Assembly: GCF_000819745.1 (NCBI RefSeq) | Contig: NZ_CDDA01000020.1 | Coordinates: 17,056 to 81,055 of the forward strand | Length of the DNA stretch: 64,000 bases | From: Aeromonas bestiarum | GTDB taxonomy: Bacteria > Pseudomonadota > Gammaproteobacteria > Enterobacterales > Aeromonadaceae | Reading direction: 5' to 3' | Shown: positions 36,928-45,907 of the stretch, piece after piece | Layout of the letters: each line of letters begins with the position of its first letter | Numbering within the stretch: position 1 is the first letter of the stretch | The notes under the pieces: model-generated | The model's input: the letters and a program-made list of their open reading frames with translations, nothing else | What the model was told of the DNA's origin: nothing | Database searches by the model: none | Program-made: the position numbers and the translations under genes

Positions 36928-38319
36928 GTGGTCATGATCAAGCGACTCTGTTCCCGACTGTGGCCCAAGGGGCTGACCGGCCAGATCATACTGGTGGCGC
37001 TGGCCGGGCTGGTGCTGATCCAGCTGCTCAGCATCCAGATCTACCGCTCGGATCGGGAGGAGGCGCTCGGCTATGTCAACAGCCGCAACGCCATGCAGCG
37101 CATCGTATCAGTGGCGCGGCTGCTGGCCCTCTCCCCGCCTTCGCTCTATGACGAGATCCTCAAGGCGAGTCGCAGCGAAACCCTGCTGCTGCGCCTCGCC
37201 GACGAGCCGCTGCAACCGGACAACCGCAGCCCCCGCTTCGAGCAGCAGGTGCGTTCCCGGCTCGGTTATCCGCCGTCGCTGATGGTGGAGATCAGCGCCG
37301 AGCTGAAGCAGGACGCCCAGCGCAGCCGCGCCTGGCAGCACCACACCCGCATGATGAAGGACCGCAAGGGGATGCCGCCGCCGCAGGATATGCGGCTGTA
37401 TGGCTCCATCCAGTTGCCGCGCGGTGGCTGGTTGCAGTTCAGCTCCCTGGTGGACAAGGAGTCGGCGAGCTGGTCCTGGCAGACCACCTTCAACCTGATG
37501 CTGGTGGCGAGTCTGGTGATAGGCCTGATGATCTGGCTGTTCCGGCGGGCCACCCAGCCGCTCAAGCAGCTGGCCGCCAATGCGGATCGGCTGGGGCGCG
37601 GCGAAGACATAGAGCCGCTGCGGGAGGTGGGGCCGACCGAGATCCGAGAGTCGATCCAGGCGTTCAACCGCATGCATACCCGCCTCGATCGCTTCGTGCA
37701 GGACAGAACCCGGATGCTGGCGGCCATCTCCCACGACCTGCGCACCCCCATCACCAGTTTGCGGCTGCGCACCGAGTTTCTGGACGAGGGGGAGGACAAG
37801 GAGCGGATCCAGCAGACCCTGCAACAGATGGAGCAGATGCTGGCGGCCACCCTGAGCTTCGCCCGGGAGGAGGGGCAGCAGGAGGCGACCCGGGAGCTGG
37901 ATCTGGTCAGCCTGCTGGAGAGCCTGTGCGATGACTATGCCGACACCGGCCAGCCGGTCACCTGCATGGTCGAGGGCAAGCAGGTCTACGCCTGCCGCGC
38001 CAACACCCTGCGCCGGGTGCTGCAAAACCTCATCGGCAACGCCATCAAGTACGCCGGCAGCGCCGAGGTATCGCTGGAGCGTACCGACAGCGAGCTGCTG
38101 ATCCGGGTCTGTGACGAGGGGCCCGGCATAGATCCGGCGCGGCTGGAGGATGTGTTCAAGCCGTTCGTGCGGCTCGATGAGGCCCGCAACACCGAATCCG
38201 GCAGCGTGGGACTGGGACTCTCCATCGCCCGCACCCTGGTGCACCAGCACGGTGGCGAGCTGACCCTGCACAACCGCGCGCAGGGCGGGCTGGAGGCCAG
38301 GATCAGCCTGCCGCTGTGA
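36928..38319 (+). CDS. Sensor histidine kinase (EnvZ/CpxA-type architecture)
   Basis: A 463-residue membrane kinase partnered with the upstream regulator. Helix 1 (about 18-37), a periplasmic loop (about 38-185, with a Met/Pro-rich MMKDRKGMPPPQD segment), helix 2 (about 187-206), HAMP (about 205-258), the H-box AAISHDLRTPITSLRLR with phospho-His 269, N-box LIGNAIKYAG, G1 DEGPGID and G2 GLGLSIA are all present. The start is GTG 36928 or ATG 36934. The signal is unknown, but the neighbouring Met/His-rich exported protein hints at metal or envelope stress. A strong hairpin ends the operon. Confidence 0.92.
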   Translation: MVMIKRLCSRLWPKGLTGQIILVALAGLVLIQLLSIQIYRSDREEALGYVNSRNAMQRIVSVARLLALSPPSLYDEILKASRSETLLLRLADEPLQPDNRSPRFEQQVRSRLGYPPSLMVEISAELKQDAQRSRAWQHHTRMMKDRKGMPPPQDMRLYGSIQLPRGGWLQFSSLVDKESASWSWQTTFNLMLVASLVIGLMIWLFRRATQPLKQLAANADRLGRGEDIEPLREVGPTEIRESIQAFNRMHTRLDRFVQDRTRMLAAISHDLRTPITSLRLRTEFLDEGEDKERIQQTLQQMEQMLAATLSFAREEGQQEATRELDLVSLLESLCDDYADTGQPVTCMVEGKQVYACRANTLRRVLQNLIGNAIKYAGSAEVSLERTDSELLIRVCDEGPGIDPARLEDVFKPFVRLDEARNTESGSVGLGLSIARTLVHQHGGELTLHNRAQGGLEARISLPL

Positions 38320-38340
38320 GCATAATGACATCTGTCTGGG

Positions 38341-38363
38341 GAGGGCGCCGACCAGGCGCCCTC
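38341..38363 (+). terminator. Terminator of the two-component operon
   Basis: GAGGGCGCC pairs with GGCGCCCTC around a five-base loop, followed by CTCATGTTT. Confidence 0.75.
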
Positions 38364-38493
38364 CTCATGTTTATCTTGCTGTTATCTGACTGAAATCACG
38401 CCAATTTCATACTCGGTCATGCTTGTTCTTCTATGCTGAAGGTGGCGATAATCAATGGCCGCATAGACGGCCAATAGCAAGGTTGGTGCAGGA

Positions 38494-39909
38494 ATGGCGG
38501 TCTCTTCTGGTTCTGGATGGCGGGTGCGCAGCGGATGCTGCCTCCTGCTCTGTCTGCTGTGGCTGCCCGCCTGGGCAACGCCAGCCCCCAAACCCTTGAT
38601 CGTGACCAACTCCAAGGCCTGGCAGCCCTTCTCCTACATCAATGAGGAGGGGCAGCCGGATGGCCTGCTGATCGATCTCTGGCGCGAATATGGCCGCGTC
38701 ACCGGTCGCCCGATCCAGTTCAAACTGGTGGACTGGCAGACCTCGCTGGACCTGGTGCGTACCGGTGAGGCCGATGTCCATGGCGGCCTGCTCTGGTCGC
38801 CGGAGCGCAATCCGCTCTATGACTATGGCCAGGGGCTCTCCCGTCTCGATGCCCAGCTGTTCTTTGCCAACTCCCTGCGCGGCTCGGATGTGAACTACTA
38901 CCTGCAGCACGAGAGTGTGGGTGTGGTGGCGGGAGGGTATGAGGAGTACTACGCCCGCAAGCACTTCCCCACCACCCACCTGCAAACCTTCAGCGACAAC
39001 GATGCCATGCTGCGCGCCGCCTTCAGCGGCGAACTGGACGCCTTCATCGCCGATCTGCAGGTGGCGAACTTCTATATCTACACCTCGGCGGATCCCAGCC
39101 GCTTCATCCCGGTGCGCCACCTCTACAGCGACGAGATACGCTTTGCGGTCGCCAAGGGCAATCAGGCCCTGTTGCAGGAGCTGGAGCTGGGGTTTTCCCG
39201 CCTGGGTGTGGCGGATCGGGAGCGGATCATCCGCAAGTGGATGCATATCGAGACAGTCTATCCACTCCACCTCTGGCCCTGGTTGCTGGCGCTGGGAGGC
39301 ATGGTGCTGCTGGTCTACATAGTGCAATTGCGACGGGCGGTGGCGAGCCGCACCGCCGAGCTGATCCAGGCCAATGCGCGGCTTGAACGCCTCGCCGGCA
39401 CAGATTCCATGACGGGGATCCTGAACCGGCGCGCCTTTCTGCCCGAGTTTGAGCAGCGGCTGGCCAGCGGACAGGCCTCGGCCCTGCTGTTGTTCGACAT
39501 AGATCGCTTCAAGGGGATCAACGATCACTTCGGTCACGGGGTCGGTGACGAGGTGCTCTCGGCGCTGGTCGAACGGGTGCGGCTGGTGTTGCCGGACGGG
39601 GCGCTGTTTGCCCGTATCGGGGGGGAGGAGTTCTGCATCAGCCTGCCGATGGTGGATATGGCTGCGCTGCAGGGTTGGGCCAGCCGGATAGGTCGGGAAG
39701 TGAGTCTGCGCAAGCTGCAGACCAGTGCCGGTGAGCTGGGGCTCTCCATCAGTACCGGGGCCGTCTGGGTGCCGGATGGCGTCAGAGCCGATGGCAGACG
39801 GGTGTTGTTGCAGGCGGACAGGTTGATGTATGGCGCCAAGTCGCTGGGACGCAATACCTGGCAGGCGGCCTGTTATGCCGAGGAGAAGGAGAACGCGGCC
39901 GAAGAGTAG
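38494..39909 (+). CDS. Periplasmic-binding-domain-linked diguanylate cyclase
   Basis: A 471-residue membrane cyclase. A signal-like N-terminus (about residues 13-30) is followed by an SBP_bac_3-type binding domain (about 35-250; the amino-acid-binding pattern SKAWQPFSYINEEGQPDGLLIDLW). One membrane helix (about 262-282), a coiled segment and a GGDEF domain with active site ARIGGEEF complete it. The I-site is absent. Sensing of an amino acid or similar polar ligand is inferred from the domain. It is separate from the adjacent two-component operon and converges with the TonB receptor gene. Confidence 0.9.
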   Translation: MAVSSGSGWRVRSGCCLLLCLLWLPAWATPAPKPLIVTNSKAWQPFSYINEEGQPDGLLIDLWREYGRVTGRPIQFKLVDWQTSLDLVRTGEADVHGGLLWSPERNPLYDYGQGLSRLDAQLFFANSLRGSDVNYYLQHESVGVVAGGYEEYYARKHFPTTHLQTFSDNDAMLRAAFSGELDAFIADLQVANFYIYTSADPSRFIPVRHLYSDEIRFAVAKGNQALLQELELGFSRLGVADRERIIRKWMHIETVYPLHLWPWLLALGGMVLLVYIVQLRRAVASRTAELIQANARLERLAGTDSMTGILNRRAFLPEFEQRLASGQASALLLFDIDRFKGINDHFGHGVGDEVLSALVERVRLVLPDGALFARIGGEEFCISLPMVDMAALQGWASRIGREVSLRKLQTSAGELGLSISTGAVWVPDGVRADGRRVLLQADRLMYGAKSLGRNTWQAACYAEEKENAAEE

Positions 39910-39933
39910 GCCGCCGCCCCTGGGGGCGGCGGC
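39910..39933. terminator. Hairpin between cyclase and TonB receptor genes
   Basis: GCCGCCGCCCC and GGGGCGGCGGC form a long GC stem. There is no T run. It probably ends both convergent transcripts. Confidence 0.55.
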
Positions 39934-39939
39934 TCATCA

Positions 39940-41928
39940 TCAGAAGTTGTAGGTCATCCCCAGGTTGTAGCGACGACCGTCCAGCACTGTGCCGAAGCTG
40001 GTGTAATCCACCGTCTTGTCGAACAGGTTGTAGATGCCGGCGGTCACGTTCAGGTTCTTGTTGGCCTTGTAGACCAGACCCGTGTCGAAGAAGGTGTAAG
40101 AAGGCGTGCCCTCTGCCATCTTGACCCGGCTCAGGTAATCGGAGGTCTTGCTGCGGAAGTTGACCCTGGACCAGAGGCTGACCTCTTCTGTGGTCTGCCA
40201 GTCGACAGTGGTGTTGAACATGTGGCGCGGCATCTGGTTCAGTGCCTTGCCTTCCATCGGGCCGCTCTTCTGCTCGGACTGGGTGAAGGTGTAGCTGGAG
40301 GCCAGCGACCACTCTTTATTGATGGTCCAGTTGGCCGTCCCTTCCACCCCGCGCATGTTCGCCTTGTCGACGTTGATGCGGTCGCTGATGAAGTCATAGG
40401 TGTGACCGTTCAGGGTGCAGGAGGGGTCGCTCTTGCTGGTGCAACGGCGGATCTCGGAGATCTTGTCCTCGAAGTCGGTGTTGAACAGGGTCAGCCCTGT
40501 GCTCAGCCCTTCCTGACTATCCCACAGCAGGGCGATTTCCTGGCTCACGCTGGTTTCCGGCTTGAGTTCCGGGCTGCCGACCAGCATGCCGTCCTGGGTA
40601 CCGCCCCCCGTGGCCTGGCCCCAGTTGGCGGCCGACATGCGCAGATCCGGTGAACGGTAGCCGGTGGAGACGCCCCCTTTCAAGGTCCAGAACTCGGCCG
40701 GATGCCAGACTCCGTACAGACGCGGGCTCCAGTGGGTGCCGTAGTTCTGATCCCTGTCCATGCGCACGCCGCCGGTCAGGGCGAAGGTGTCGGTCAGTGC
40801 CCACTCGTCTTCCACGAACATGGCCCAGCTCCAGCGGGTCAGCTGATTGGCGCGGTTGGCCACATTGAGCTGGTTGCCCTGATCCTGCAGATCCTCGTAG
40901 CGGTACTGGCCACCCACGCTCAGGTAGTGATCCCCCAGCTCAAACTGGGTATGGGTATCGGCTATGGTGTTGATGAGCTTCATCTGGCGGCCGGGGTTGG
41001 TGTTCTCTTCCCGCTGCAGATAGCTGGTGGAGGAACCAAAGTCATAGCGGCCGTCGTGGGTGATGGCGTAGTTGGTGCGCTCGTAAGTGCTCAGGCTGGG
41101 TTTGGACTTGGCCGAGAGGGATTCACCCGGCGTGCGATCACGATCCTGCAGGCCGCGGCTGGCCTCGAAGTCGAAGCGGTTGTGCTCGTCCGGGGTCAGG
41201 CTGAACACGGCCGTACCGCTGCGCATCTCCTGCTCGGCAAACCCGTTCTGGAACTGATCCTCACCGCGGTGGGAAAGCTGGCCGTTCAGGCGCACCCCCA
41301 GCAGTCCATCCACCAGGGCACCGGCGGTATAGGCGTTGGTCTGGAAGATGTCGCCGGAGTCCTTGTTCTCCTGGAAGGTGGAGTCGGCATGCAGCGACCC
41401 CTGCCAGGCCGTCATGCTGGCGGTCTTGCGGGTGATGACGTTGATGACGCCACCCATGGCGTCAGAGCCGTAGCGGGAGGACATGGGGCCGCGTACCACC
41501 TCGATCCGTTCGATGGCTTGCAACGGTGGCAACCAGCCCTGCTCTATGCCAGGGCCATCGCTGTTGGGACGGGTGCCACGGCTGTCGACCCGCTTGCCAT
41601 CCACCAGCATCAGCGTGTATTTGGAGCCCATGCCACGAATGCTGATGTCACTGCTGCTGCCACCCCCGGTGATCACCACGCCCGGTACGTCTTTCAGGGC
41701 ATCGGTCACGTCGCGATAGGCGCGTTTTTCCAATTGCTCGCGGGTCACCACCGAGATGGAGGCGGCGGTATCCTCGATCTTCTGCTGGAAGCCGGAGGCG
41801 GTCACGACCATGACCTCCTGTTCGGCGGCATAGGCGTGAGAGGCGAGGGCGGCGAGAATGAGCGTGGTCAGCTTGTTGCGGTGCATTTTTATCATGTTGG
41901 CCTGAACTCTTTTAGTAAGAAGATGCAT
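39940..41928 (-). CDS. TonB-dependent outer-membrane receptor (siderophore type)
   Basis: A 662-residue receptor. After a signal peptide (ending SHAYA) comes the TonB box region EQEVMVVTASGF, a plug domain (about residues 50-165; ISVVTREQLEKRAYRDVTDAL, IERIEVVRGPMSSRYGSDAMGGVINVIT), a 22-strand barrel and a C-terminal aromatic strand RYNLGMTYNF. It resembles CirA/IrgA/VuuA-type receptors for catecholate siderophores, so iron uptake is likely. ATG 41928 follows AAAGGATGA closely; ATG 41895 with a conventional signal peptide is an alternative. A Fur-like site and a strong promoter precede it (42028-42076). A ~90-base leader with hairpins separates them. Confidence 0.9.
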   Translation of the reverse strand: MHLLTKRVQANMIKMHRNKLTTLILAALASHAYAAEQEVMVVTASGFQQKIEDTAASISVVTREQLEKRAYRDVTDALKDVPGVVITGGGSSSDISIRGMGSKYTLMLVDGKRVDSRGTRPNSDGPGIEQGWLPPLQAIERIEVVRGPMSSRYGSDAMGGVINVITRKTASMTAWQGSLHADSTFQENKDSGDIFQTNAYTAGALVDGLLGVRLNGQLSHRGEDQFQNGFAEQEMRSGTAVFSLTPDEHNRFDFEASRGLQDRDRTPGESLSAKSKPSLSTYERTNYAITHDGRYDFGSSTSYLQREENTNPGRQMKLINTIADTHTQFELGDHYLSVGGQYRYEDLQDQGNQLNVANRANQLTRWSWAMFVEDEWALTDTFALTGGVRMDRDQNYGTHWSPRLYGVWHPAEFWTLKGGVSTGYRSPDLRMSAANWGQATGGGTQDGMLVGSPELKPETSVSQEIALLWDSQEGLSTGLTLFNTDFEDKISEIRRCTSKSDPSCTLNGHTYDFISDRINVDKANMRGVEGTANWTINKEWSLASSYTFTQSEQKSGPMEGKALNQMPRHMFNTTVDWQTTEEVSLWSRVNFRSKTSDYLSRVKMAEGTPSYTFFDTGLVYKANKNLNVTAGIYNLFDKTVDYTSFGTVLDGRRYNLGMTYNF

Positions 41929-41959
41929 TCATCCTTTGGGTGAATCTATGGGGTGGTTT

Positions 41960-41990
41960 CACCGCATCCCGCGTGAAACCCGGACCGGGC
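41960..41990 (-). promoter_or_regulatory. Structured 5' leader of the TonB receptor gene
   Basis: The leader contains GGTTTCAC/GTGAAACC arms (8 bp, 10-base loop) and a second hairpin CCCGGACCGGG. No known riboswitch class was recognised. The structure may affect translation or transcript stability. Confidence 0.4.
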
Positions 41991-42027
41991 AGGTTCAATT
42001 GGATAATCCTCCCGTTTGTCGGCAGGC

Positions 42028-42076
42028 ATTGTAATGATCATGGAATGATGTGTAAACGATAATTAATCTCATTAAG
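42028..42076 (-). promoter_or_regulatory. Promoter and Fur-like box of the TonB receptor gene
   Basis: On the minus strand, TTTACA (42051-42056) and TACAAT (42028-42033) are 17 bases apart. GATAATTAATCTCATTA at 42058-42074 matches the Fur consensus GATAATGATAATCATTATC at about 13 of 19 positions and abuts the -35. Iron repression is likely. Confidence 0.7.
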
Positions 42077-42204
42077 GTTGTGCTGTCATGCTAGCGCCAA
42101 CCAGGAGATGCAGGAGGGATACCGGAAGAAAAGGGGTGAGGCAGAATGGCTAAACAGAGAGAGAAAGAGTCTGGAGGGAGGGACAATGCTGAATCGCAGG
42201 CAAC

Positions 42205-42231
42205 AAAAAACCCGCCTGGGCGGGTTTTTTT
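42205..42231 (-). terminator. Terminator of the cold-shock gene
   Basis: AAAAAACCCGCC and GGGCGGGTTTTTTT form a strong symmetric hairpin, functional in either direction. Confidence 0.9.
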
Positions 42232-42291
42232 AATTCTTGCAGAAGGCCTTCTCAGCAGGCGTTAGCGAGCGTGAAGGCTTCCTTGCTTGAA

Positions 42292-42504
42292 TTACAGACC
42301 AACTACGTTGGCAGCAGCCGGGCCTTTCTGGCCTTGCTCGATGGTGAACTCAACGCGCTGACCTTCGTCCAGGGTTTTGAAGCTGGTGGACTGGATAGCG
42401 GAGAAGTGTACGAACACGTCTTTGCTGCCGTCAGCCGGGGAGATGAAGCCAAAACCTTTCTCAGCGTTGAAGAACTTAACGGTACCAGTCATTTTGTTAG
42501 ACAT
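42292..42504 (-). CDS. Cold-shock/CspA-family RNA chaperone
   Basis: A 70-residue single cold-shock domain. RNP1 is KGFGFI (in [12 protein letters not shown]) and RNP2 is DVFVHFSAI, with the [12 protein letters not shown] lead-in. Such proteins bind single-stranded RNA and DNA and act as RNA chaperones or antiterminators, often but not always cold-induced. AGGAAAT precedes the ATG. The upstream leader is over 60 bases and contains a cold-box-like TGACGAAAAATCA (42552-42564). Which paralogue (CspA, C, D or E) this is cannot be determined here. Confidence 0.95.
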   Translation of the reverse strand: MSNKMTGTVKFFNAEKGFGFISPADGSKDVFVHFSAIQSTSFKTLDEGQRVEFTIEQGQKGPAAANVVGL

Positions 42505-42551
42505 AATAATTTCCTAAAATAGTGTTTTAAGTGCCAAAATTTGGCAATCTA

Positions 42552-42564
42552 TGATTTTTCGTCA
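42552..42564 (-). promoter_or_regulatory. Cold-box-like element in the csp leader
   Basis: On the minus strand, TGACGAAAAATCA resembles the E. coli cold box TGACGTACAGA at its 5' part only. It lies in the long AT-rich leader, consistent with mRNA-level control. The rest of 42565-42943 holds no gene I can support. Confidence 0.35.
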
Positions 42565-42943
42565 GCAATACGTATGGGGAGCACTAAAGAAGGAGAATTA
42601 TTTAATAAGAACTATCGTAGATAACTCTTATACTAATCACTGCTTTACTAAAATGACTGCCTAACATAATCAGGTCTGAACTACCGAACCATCGAGAGAG
42701 ATTAAAACATGCTCTCTTCGTTAAAGCAAACTTTATCTCAATATTAATTTCTGGTTATCGAGGTGCTACCAACTTCATATTGTCACATGAGCCACGGCGT
42801 TCACTGGCGAGATTGAGCGCTGAGGCCTGCTATGATTGGCGCTGAGCTTTTGGGGACTGTTTTCTGACTGGCGTAGAGGCGTCCCTGATCAAGAGCGGTA
42901 TAGAAGAGTTCTTCCTTGGTTGCCGCAGGGCCTTAACGGCAAA

Positions 42944-42976
42944 CGCCCACCCACACCGGTCTGGTGTGGGTGGGCG
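42944..42976 (-). terminator. Long hairpin downstream of yjbD
   Basis: CGCCCACCCACACC and GGTGTGGGTGGGCG form a perfect 14-bp stem with a GGTCT loop. The T run is weak. It lies at the end of the minus-strand yjbD gene. Confidence 0.75.
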
Positions 42977-42996
42977 CTCATCAACACAGCGCTAAC

Positions 42997-43281
42997 TCAG
43001 CGCTTGCTGCGAAACTTGTTGCTGACGGAGTCGATCCAGCTGAAGGTTTCTGGCAAGACCTGGTTTCTGGCCCGCTCTTTGGCCTTCTCCCGAGCCAGTT
43101 TGGAGGCCACCTTGGCCGCCTCTGCACGATCTGCCACGATTTTAAGCCGGCCTTCCTCACGGATCCTGTTACGTTCTGCGTTGGTCAGCTGATGGTCAGC
43201 ATTGGCCTGGGCTTTTTGGAGCAACAGGGTTATCTCGGCCTTTTCGGCCTCGGTGAGGTCTTTCATTTCCAACTTTTTCAC
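42997..43281 (-). CDS. yjbD: DUF3811-family small protein, YjbD-like
   Basis: A 94-residue charged, helical protein. It aligns with E. coli YjbD: KDLTEAEKAEITLLLQKAQ, LTNAERNRIREEG and the terminal ETFSW region. There are no membrane segments or catalytic motifs, and the function is unknown in any organism to my knowledge. A perfect long hairpin lies just past its end. Monocistronic on the minus strand. Confidence 0.8.
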   Translation of the reverse strand: MKKLEMKDLTEAEKAEITLLLQKAQANADHQLTNAERNRIREEGRLKIVADRAEAAKVASKLAREKAKERARNQVLPETFSWIDSVSNKFRSKR

Positions 43282-43451
43282 GGCGCGCTCCTGGCGGCTG
43301 GGGGATGGGATACCCTAACACATTTTCGCCGACTATTTCTTACGCAATGCGCTCTATGGCCATAAAAGTGCGGGTTCCACGCTTTTTTCCGTTATTTATC
43401 TGCCAGTTCACTACAGATTTCTCGCATTTTCCGGTTTGCATCGCACATCTC

Positions 43452-44330
43452 TCAACCGTGGCCGCTCGGTTCGACATGGATCAGCACTATGGCATGGGGC
43501 AGGTGGCGCATTATGCCCTGCTCTATCCGATCACAGATGGCATGGGAGTGCTCTATGCTCATCTCCTTGGGCAGGGTCAGGTGGAAATCTATGTGACGAC
43601 GGCGTCCGGCCTGACGACTGCGCAGGGCGTGAAACCCCCCATGCTCGGGGCAGCACTGCTCGATCACCTGAGTGGTGATGGCCAGCTCCTCCTCGTTCAT
43701 GCTGTGATCCAGCAGGGGCTGAAAGGCCTGATTGAGCATGGTGATGGCTTCCCGGAGAATGAAGATCGCCACGCAGATGGCCACTATGGGGTCGAGCAGA
43801 TAGAGGTTGTAGCCCAGCCCGTCAGCGATCCAGATACCGAGCAGGCCGACTGCGACCCCGAGAGAGGTCAGTACGTCGGCCTTGAGGTGCAGGGCATCGG
43901 CAGCCAGAGCGACAGATTCCTCTTCTTTCGCCACCCGGTAGAGATAGGTGGATACACCGCTGTTGACCAGTGCCGAGATCAGCATGACCAGCACGCCAAA
44001 GCCTACGCTTTCGATCGGTGTTGGTGTGATCAACTTGCCGATGGCTTCGAAGATGATCCAGCCCGCGGCCAGCAGGATCAGCAGGGCCTCTATGACGCCG
44101 GAGACGTTTTCGATCTTGTCATGGCCATAGGGGTGGCGTTGATCGGGTGGAATATCCGACCGACGTACTGCAAACAGGGCGATGAGGGCTGCAACCAGGT
44201 CCATTGCCGAGTGGATGGCTTCGGAAATAATACTGACGGAACCACTCAGGATCCCGGCAAATATCTTCATGATAATCAGTGTGATATTGGAGCAAACCGA
44301 GACCAAGGCCGCTCTGGTTTTTCTGGTCAT
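43452..44330 (-). CDS. Cation diffusion facilitator (CDF) transporter
   Basis: A 292-residue inner-membrane exporter of divalent cations by proton antiport. It has six membrane helices; metal-site residues appear as IISEAIHSAMDL in TM2 (HxxxD) and ADALHLKADVLTS in TM5 (HxxxD). A cytoplasmic C-terminal domain (about 205-292; RRHIDFHLTLPKEMSIEHSHAICDRIE) binds regulatory metals. The HSAMD/HLKAD pattern (His in both helices) suggests Zn2+, Fe2+ or Mn2+, but selectivity is uncertain. The gene is monocistronic with an AT-rich upstream region. Confidence 0.9.
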   Translation of the reverse strand: MTRKTRAALVSVCSNITLIIMKIFAGILSGSVSIISEAIHSAMDLVAALIALFAVRRSDIPPDQRHPYGHDKIENVSGVIEALLILLAAGWIIFEAIGKLITPTPIESVGFGVLVMLISALVNSGVSTYLYRVAKEEESVALAADALHLKADVLTSLGVAVGLLGIWIADGLGYNLYLLDPIVAICVAIFILREAITMLNQAFQPLLDHSMNEEELAITTQVIEQCCPEHGGFHALRSRQAGRRRHIDFHLTLPKEMSIEHSHAICDRIEQGIMRHLPHAIVLIHVEPSGHG

Positions 44331-44783
44331 GGGATATCCTTATTCTCGATATAATATTTTCGCAAATAGGGTTGGATAATATCAGCTTGAAAATAAAACG
44401 GCTGCGGCAGGTTGTAACGTTTTGTTTCTGGCGAGAGTGAGAATGCTTATCTAAATTATCTCTTCTCATTTAATTAATAGTTGTCTTCTGCTTTTGGTGA
44501 TTTATTTCAGTTGGTAATTAAATAAGTCGAAGGGGCCAGATTTTATAAGGAATATTCAGGTTTTCTGGCCGTTCATGCCCTCGCCCGTCGTGCCTCGAGA
44601 TCGCCGAGACCCGGCCCAGAATGAAGCCTGACTGATGAGGGTGGATTCTTGCGCAAGATTGGGGGTATGCTGAAGTGAGTGCGATCAACAGGTCGTCACT
44701 GAAAGCGTACTGAAGTCTACGATTCGGATGGCATGCTGGAACCTGGGTTCCAACTGTCTGGGTAACATTTTTGGAGTTTGATG
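44331..44783. other. Intergenic stretch, no gene seen
   Basis: This AT-rich stretch between the CDF gene and a small ORF contains only a short palindrome (GGAACC/GGTTCC near 44741). The open frame on the minus strand here looks spurious, being GC-poor with no start signal. Confidence 0.5.
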
Positions 44784-44906
44784 ATGAGTAACAAAGAACA
44801 TCACAACGGCAAAGATGCCAAGAAAAAGCCGCAGTTGTCACTGAAAGAGAAGCGCGAAGCCAAACGTCAGAAAGCAGATCTGAAAAACGGCAGCGCGATC
44901 AAGTAA
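44784..44906 (+). CDS. Small highly charged protein, 40 aa
   Basis: ATG 44784 (or 44781) is preceded by TTGGAG. The 40 residues start MSNKEHHNGKDAKKK and continue with a KEKREAKRQK helix-like stretch rich in Lys, Arg and Glu. It is followed by a strong terminator at 44944, so this is a complete transcript unit. Such short basic proteins are often ribosome- or nucleoid-associated, but I recognise no family. Confidence 0.6.
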   Translation: MSNKEHHNGKDAKKKPQLSLKEKREAKRQKADLKNGSAIK

Positions 44907-44943
44907 CGCTCCTCCACGCTGTAGTTCCTCCGGAGCCAGTATC

Positions 44944-44971
44944 AAGCCAGCCTGTCATAGGCTGGCTTTTA
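44944..44971 (+). terminator. Terminator of the 40-aa protein gene
   Basis: AAGCCAGCC and GGCTGGCTT pair around a seven-base loop and are followed by TTTA. Confidence 0.85.
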
Positions 44972-44981
44972 TGTTTCTGGC

Positions 44982-45740
44982 TCAAGGCGTGGCGCCATAG
45001 GTCTCGAAGATCTTCTGATACCGGCCATCGGCCCGCATGGCATTCAACTGGCGATCAAACCAGCGCTGTTGTACCGCCTGGCGAAAGGCAAAGTGATACT
45101 GGGTCGGGGCAAACAGGTCATATTGTCTGACCCGGCCGGGTGCGTAGAGCTCGGCGCCATACTTGCTGTCGGCCAGTTGCGCCAGATAGTAGTAAAACAC
45201 CCGCTGTTCCAGAACCACGGCATCCACCCGTCCCAGCATCAATCTGTGAACCTGCCCCTGCTGCTTGGCGACCTCCTCATAACGGGGATTCTGATCGGCC
45301 ATGCTGGCGAAGGCGCCTCCCAGCACCTGACGTGCCCGCTGGAAGGCGCTGACTCGCAGCGTTTTCATGTCATCCAGGGTGCTGATATGGGTCTTGCTGA
45401 GGGTGAATACCCGGTTGTGGAAGGCGATCACCGGCTGTGACAGGAAGACATCGCCCAGCATGCCGGGTTTGACGTTGATGATGGCATCCAGCTTGCCGGA
45501 CTCCAGCATCCGGAAGGTACGTTCCAGCGGCAGATATTCAAAACTGGGCTCATAGCCGCTGTTGCGAAAGGCCTCTCGCAGCAGATCGAGCTCGATCCCG
45601 CGGCCCTCTTCCTCTATCACATAAGGGGGGATGGCGAAGCTGACGCCCACCCGCAGCGGCTCGGCTGCCGCGAGCAAGGGCGCCGCCAGGGTGGCGGTCA
45701 GGCAAACAGCGAGCAGTAGAATGCGATACAAAAACCCCAT
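44982..45740 (-). CDS. Periplasmic amino-acid-binding-like protein (SBP_bac_3)
   Basis: A 252-residue exported protein with a Sec signal (ending PLLAAA). It has the family-3 binding fold: LRVGVSFAIPPYVIEEEGRGIELDLLREAF opens domain 1, and KQQGQVHRLMLGRVDAVVLEQRVFYYYLAQ is in domain 2. No ABC permease or ATPase lies nearby, so it is an orphan, perhaps serving a distant transporter or a sensor. The ligand-binding arginine of true amino-acid carriers is not obvious. Its start is at 45740; ssb lies upstream on the same strand but with a strong terminator between. Confidence 0.85.
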   Translation of the reverse strand: MGFLYRILLLAVCLTATLAAPLLAAAEPLRVGVSFAIPPYVIEEEGRGIELDLLREAFRNSGYEPSFEYLPLERTFRMLESGKLDAIINVKPGMLGDVFLSQPVIAFHNRVFTLSKTHISTLDDMKTLRVSAFQRARQVLGGAFASMADQNPRYEEVAKQQGQVHRLMLGRVDAVVLEQRVFYYYLAQLADSKYGAELYAPGRVRQYDLFAPTQYHFAFRQAVQQRWFDRQLNAMRADGRYQKIFETYGATP

Positions 45741-45860
45741 GTGTTCTCTCTGGCAAACTGGTCGCCCTGATCATAAGCCCAAGGCATCTCATGCGGGGAA
45801 AATATCCGGCAAGTCCGCGCAGGAACAGTACTGCATGGCGAGCCTGCGTCAATAACAGGC

Positions 45861-45889
45861 AAAAAAAGGCCCTGAATGAACAGGGCCTT
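45861..45889 (-). terminator. Terminator of ssb
   Basis: AAGGCCCTG and CAGGGCCTT form a nine-bp stem followed in the minus direction by TTTTTTT. Confidence 0.9.
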
Positions 45890-45907
45890 CTGGCAATGCG
45901 TTGCCGA

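Noticed and set aside
41950..42010. A possible thiamine or cobalamin riboswitch upstream of the TonB receptor.
   Set aside because: The conserved TPP and B12-box cores could not be placed; only simple hairpins are seen, so it is listed as a leader structure.
42836..43192. A 118-codon plus-strand frame opposite yjbD.
   Set aside because: YjbD on the minus strand matches the E. coli protein; the plus frame is a shadow.
44518..44841. A 107-codon minus-strand frame upstream of the 40-aa protein.
   Set aside because: No start signal and it overlaps the small gene's promoter region; composition does not suggest coding.
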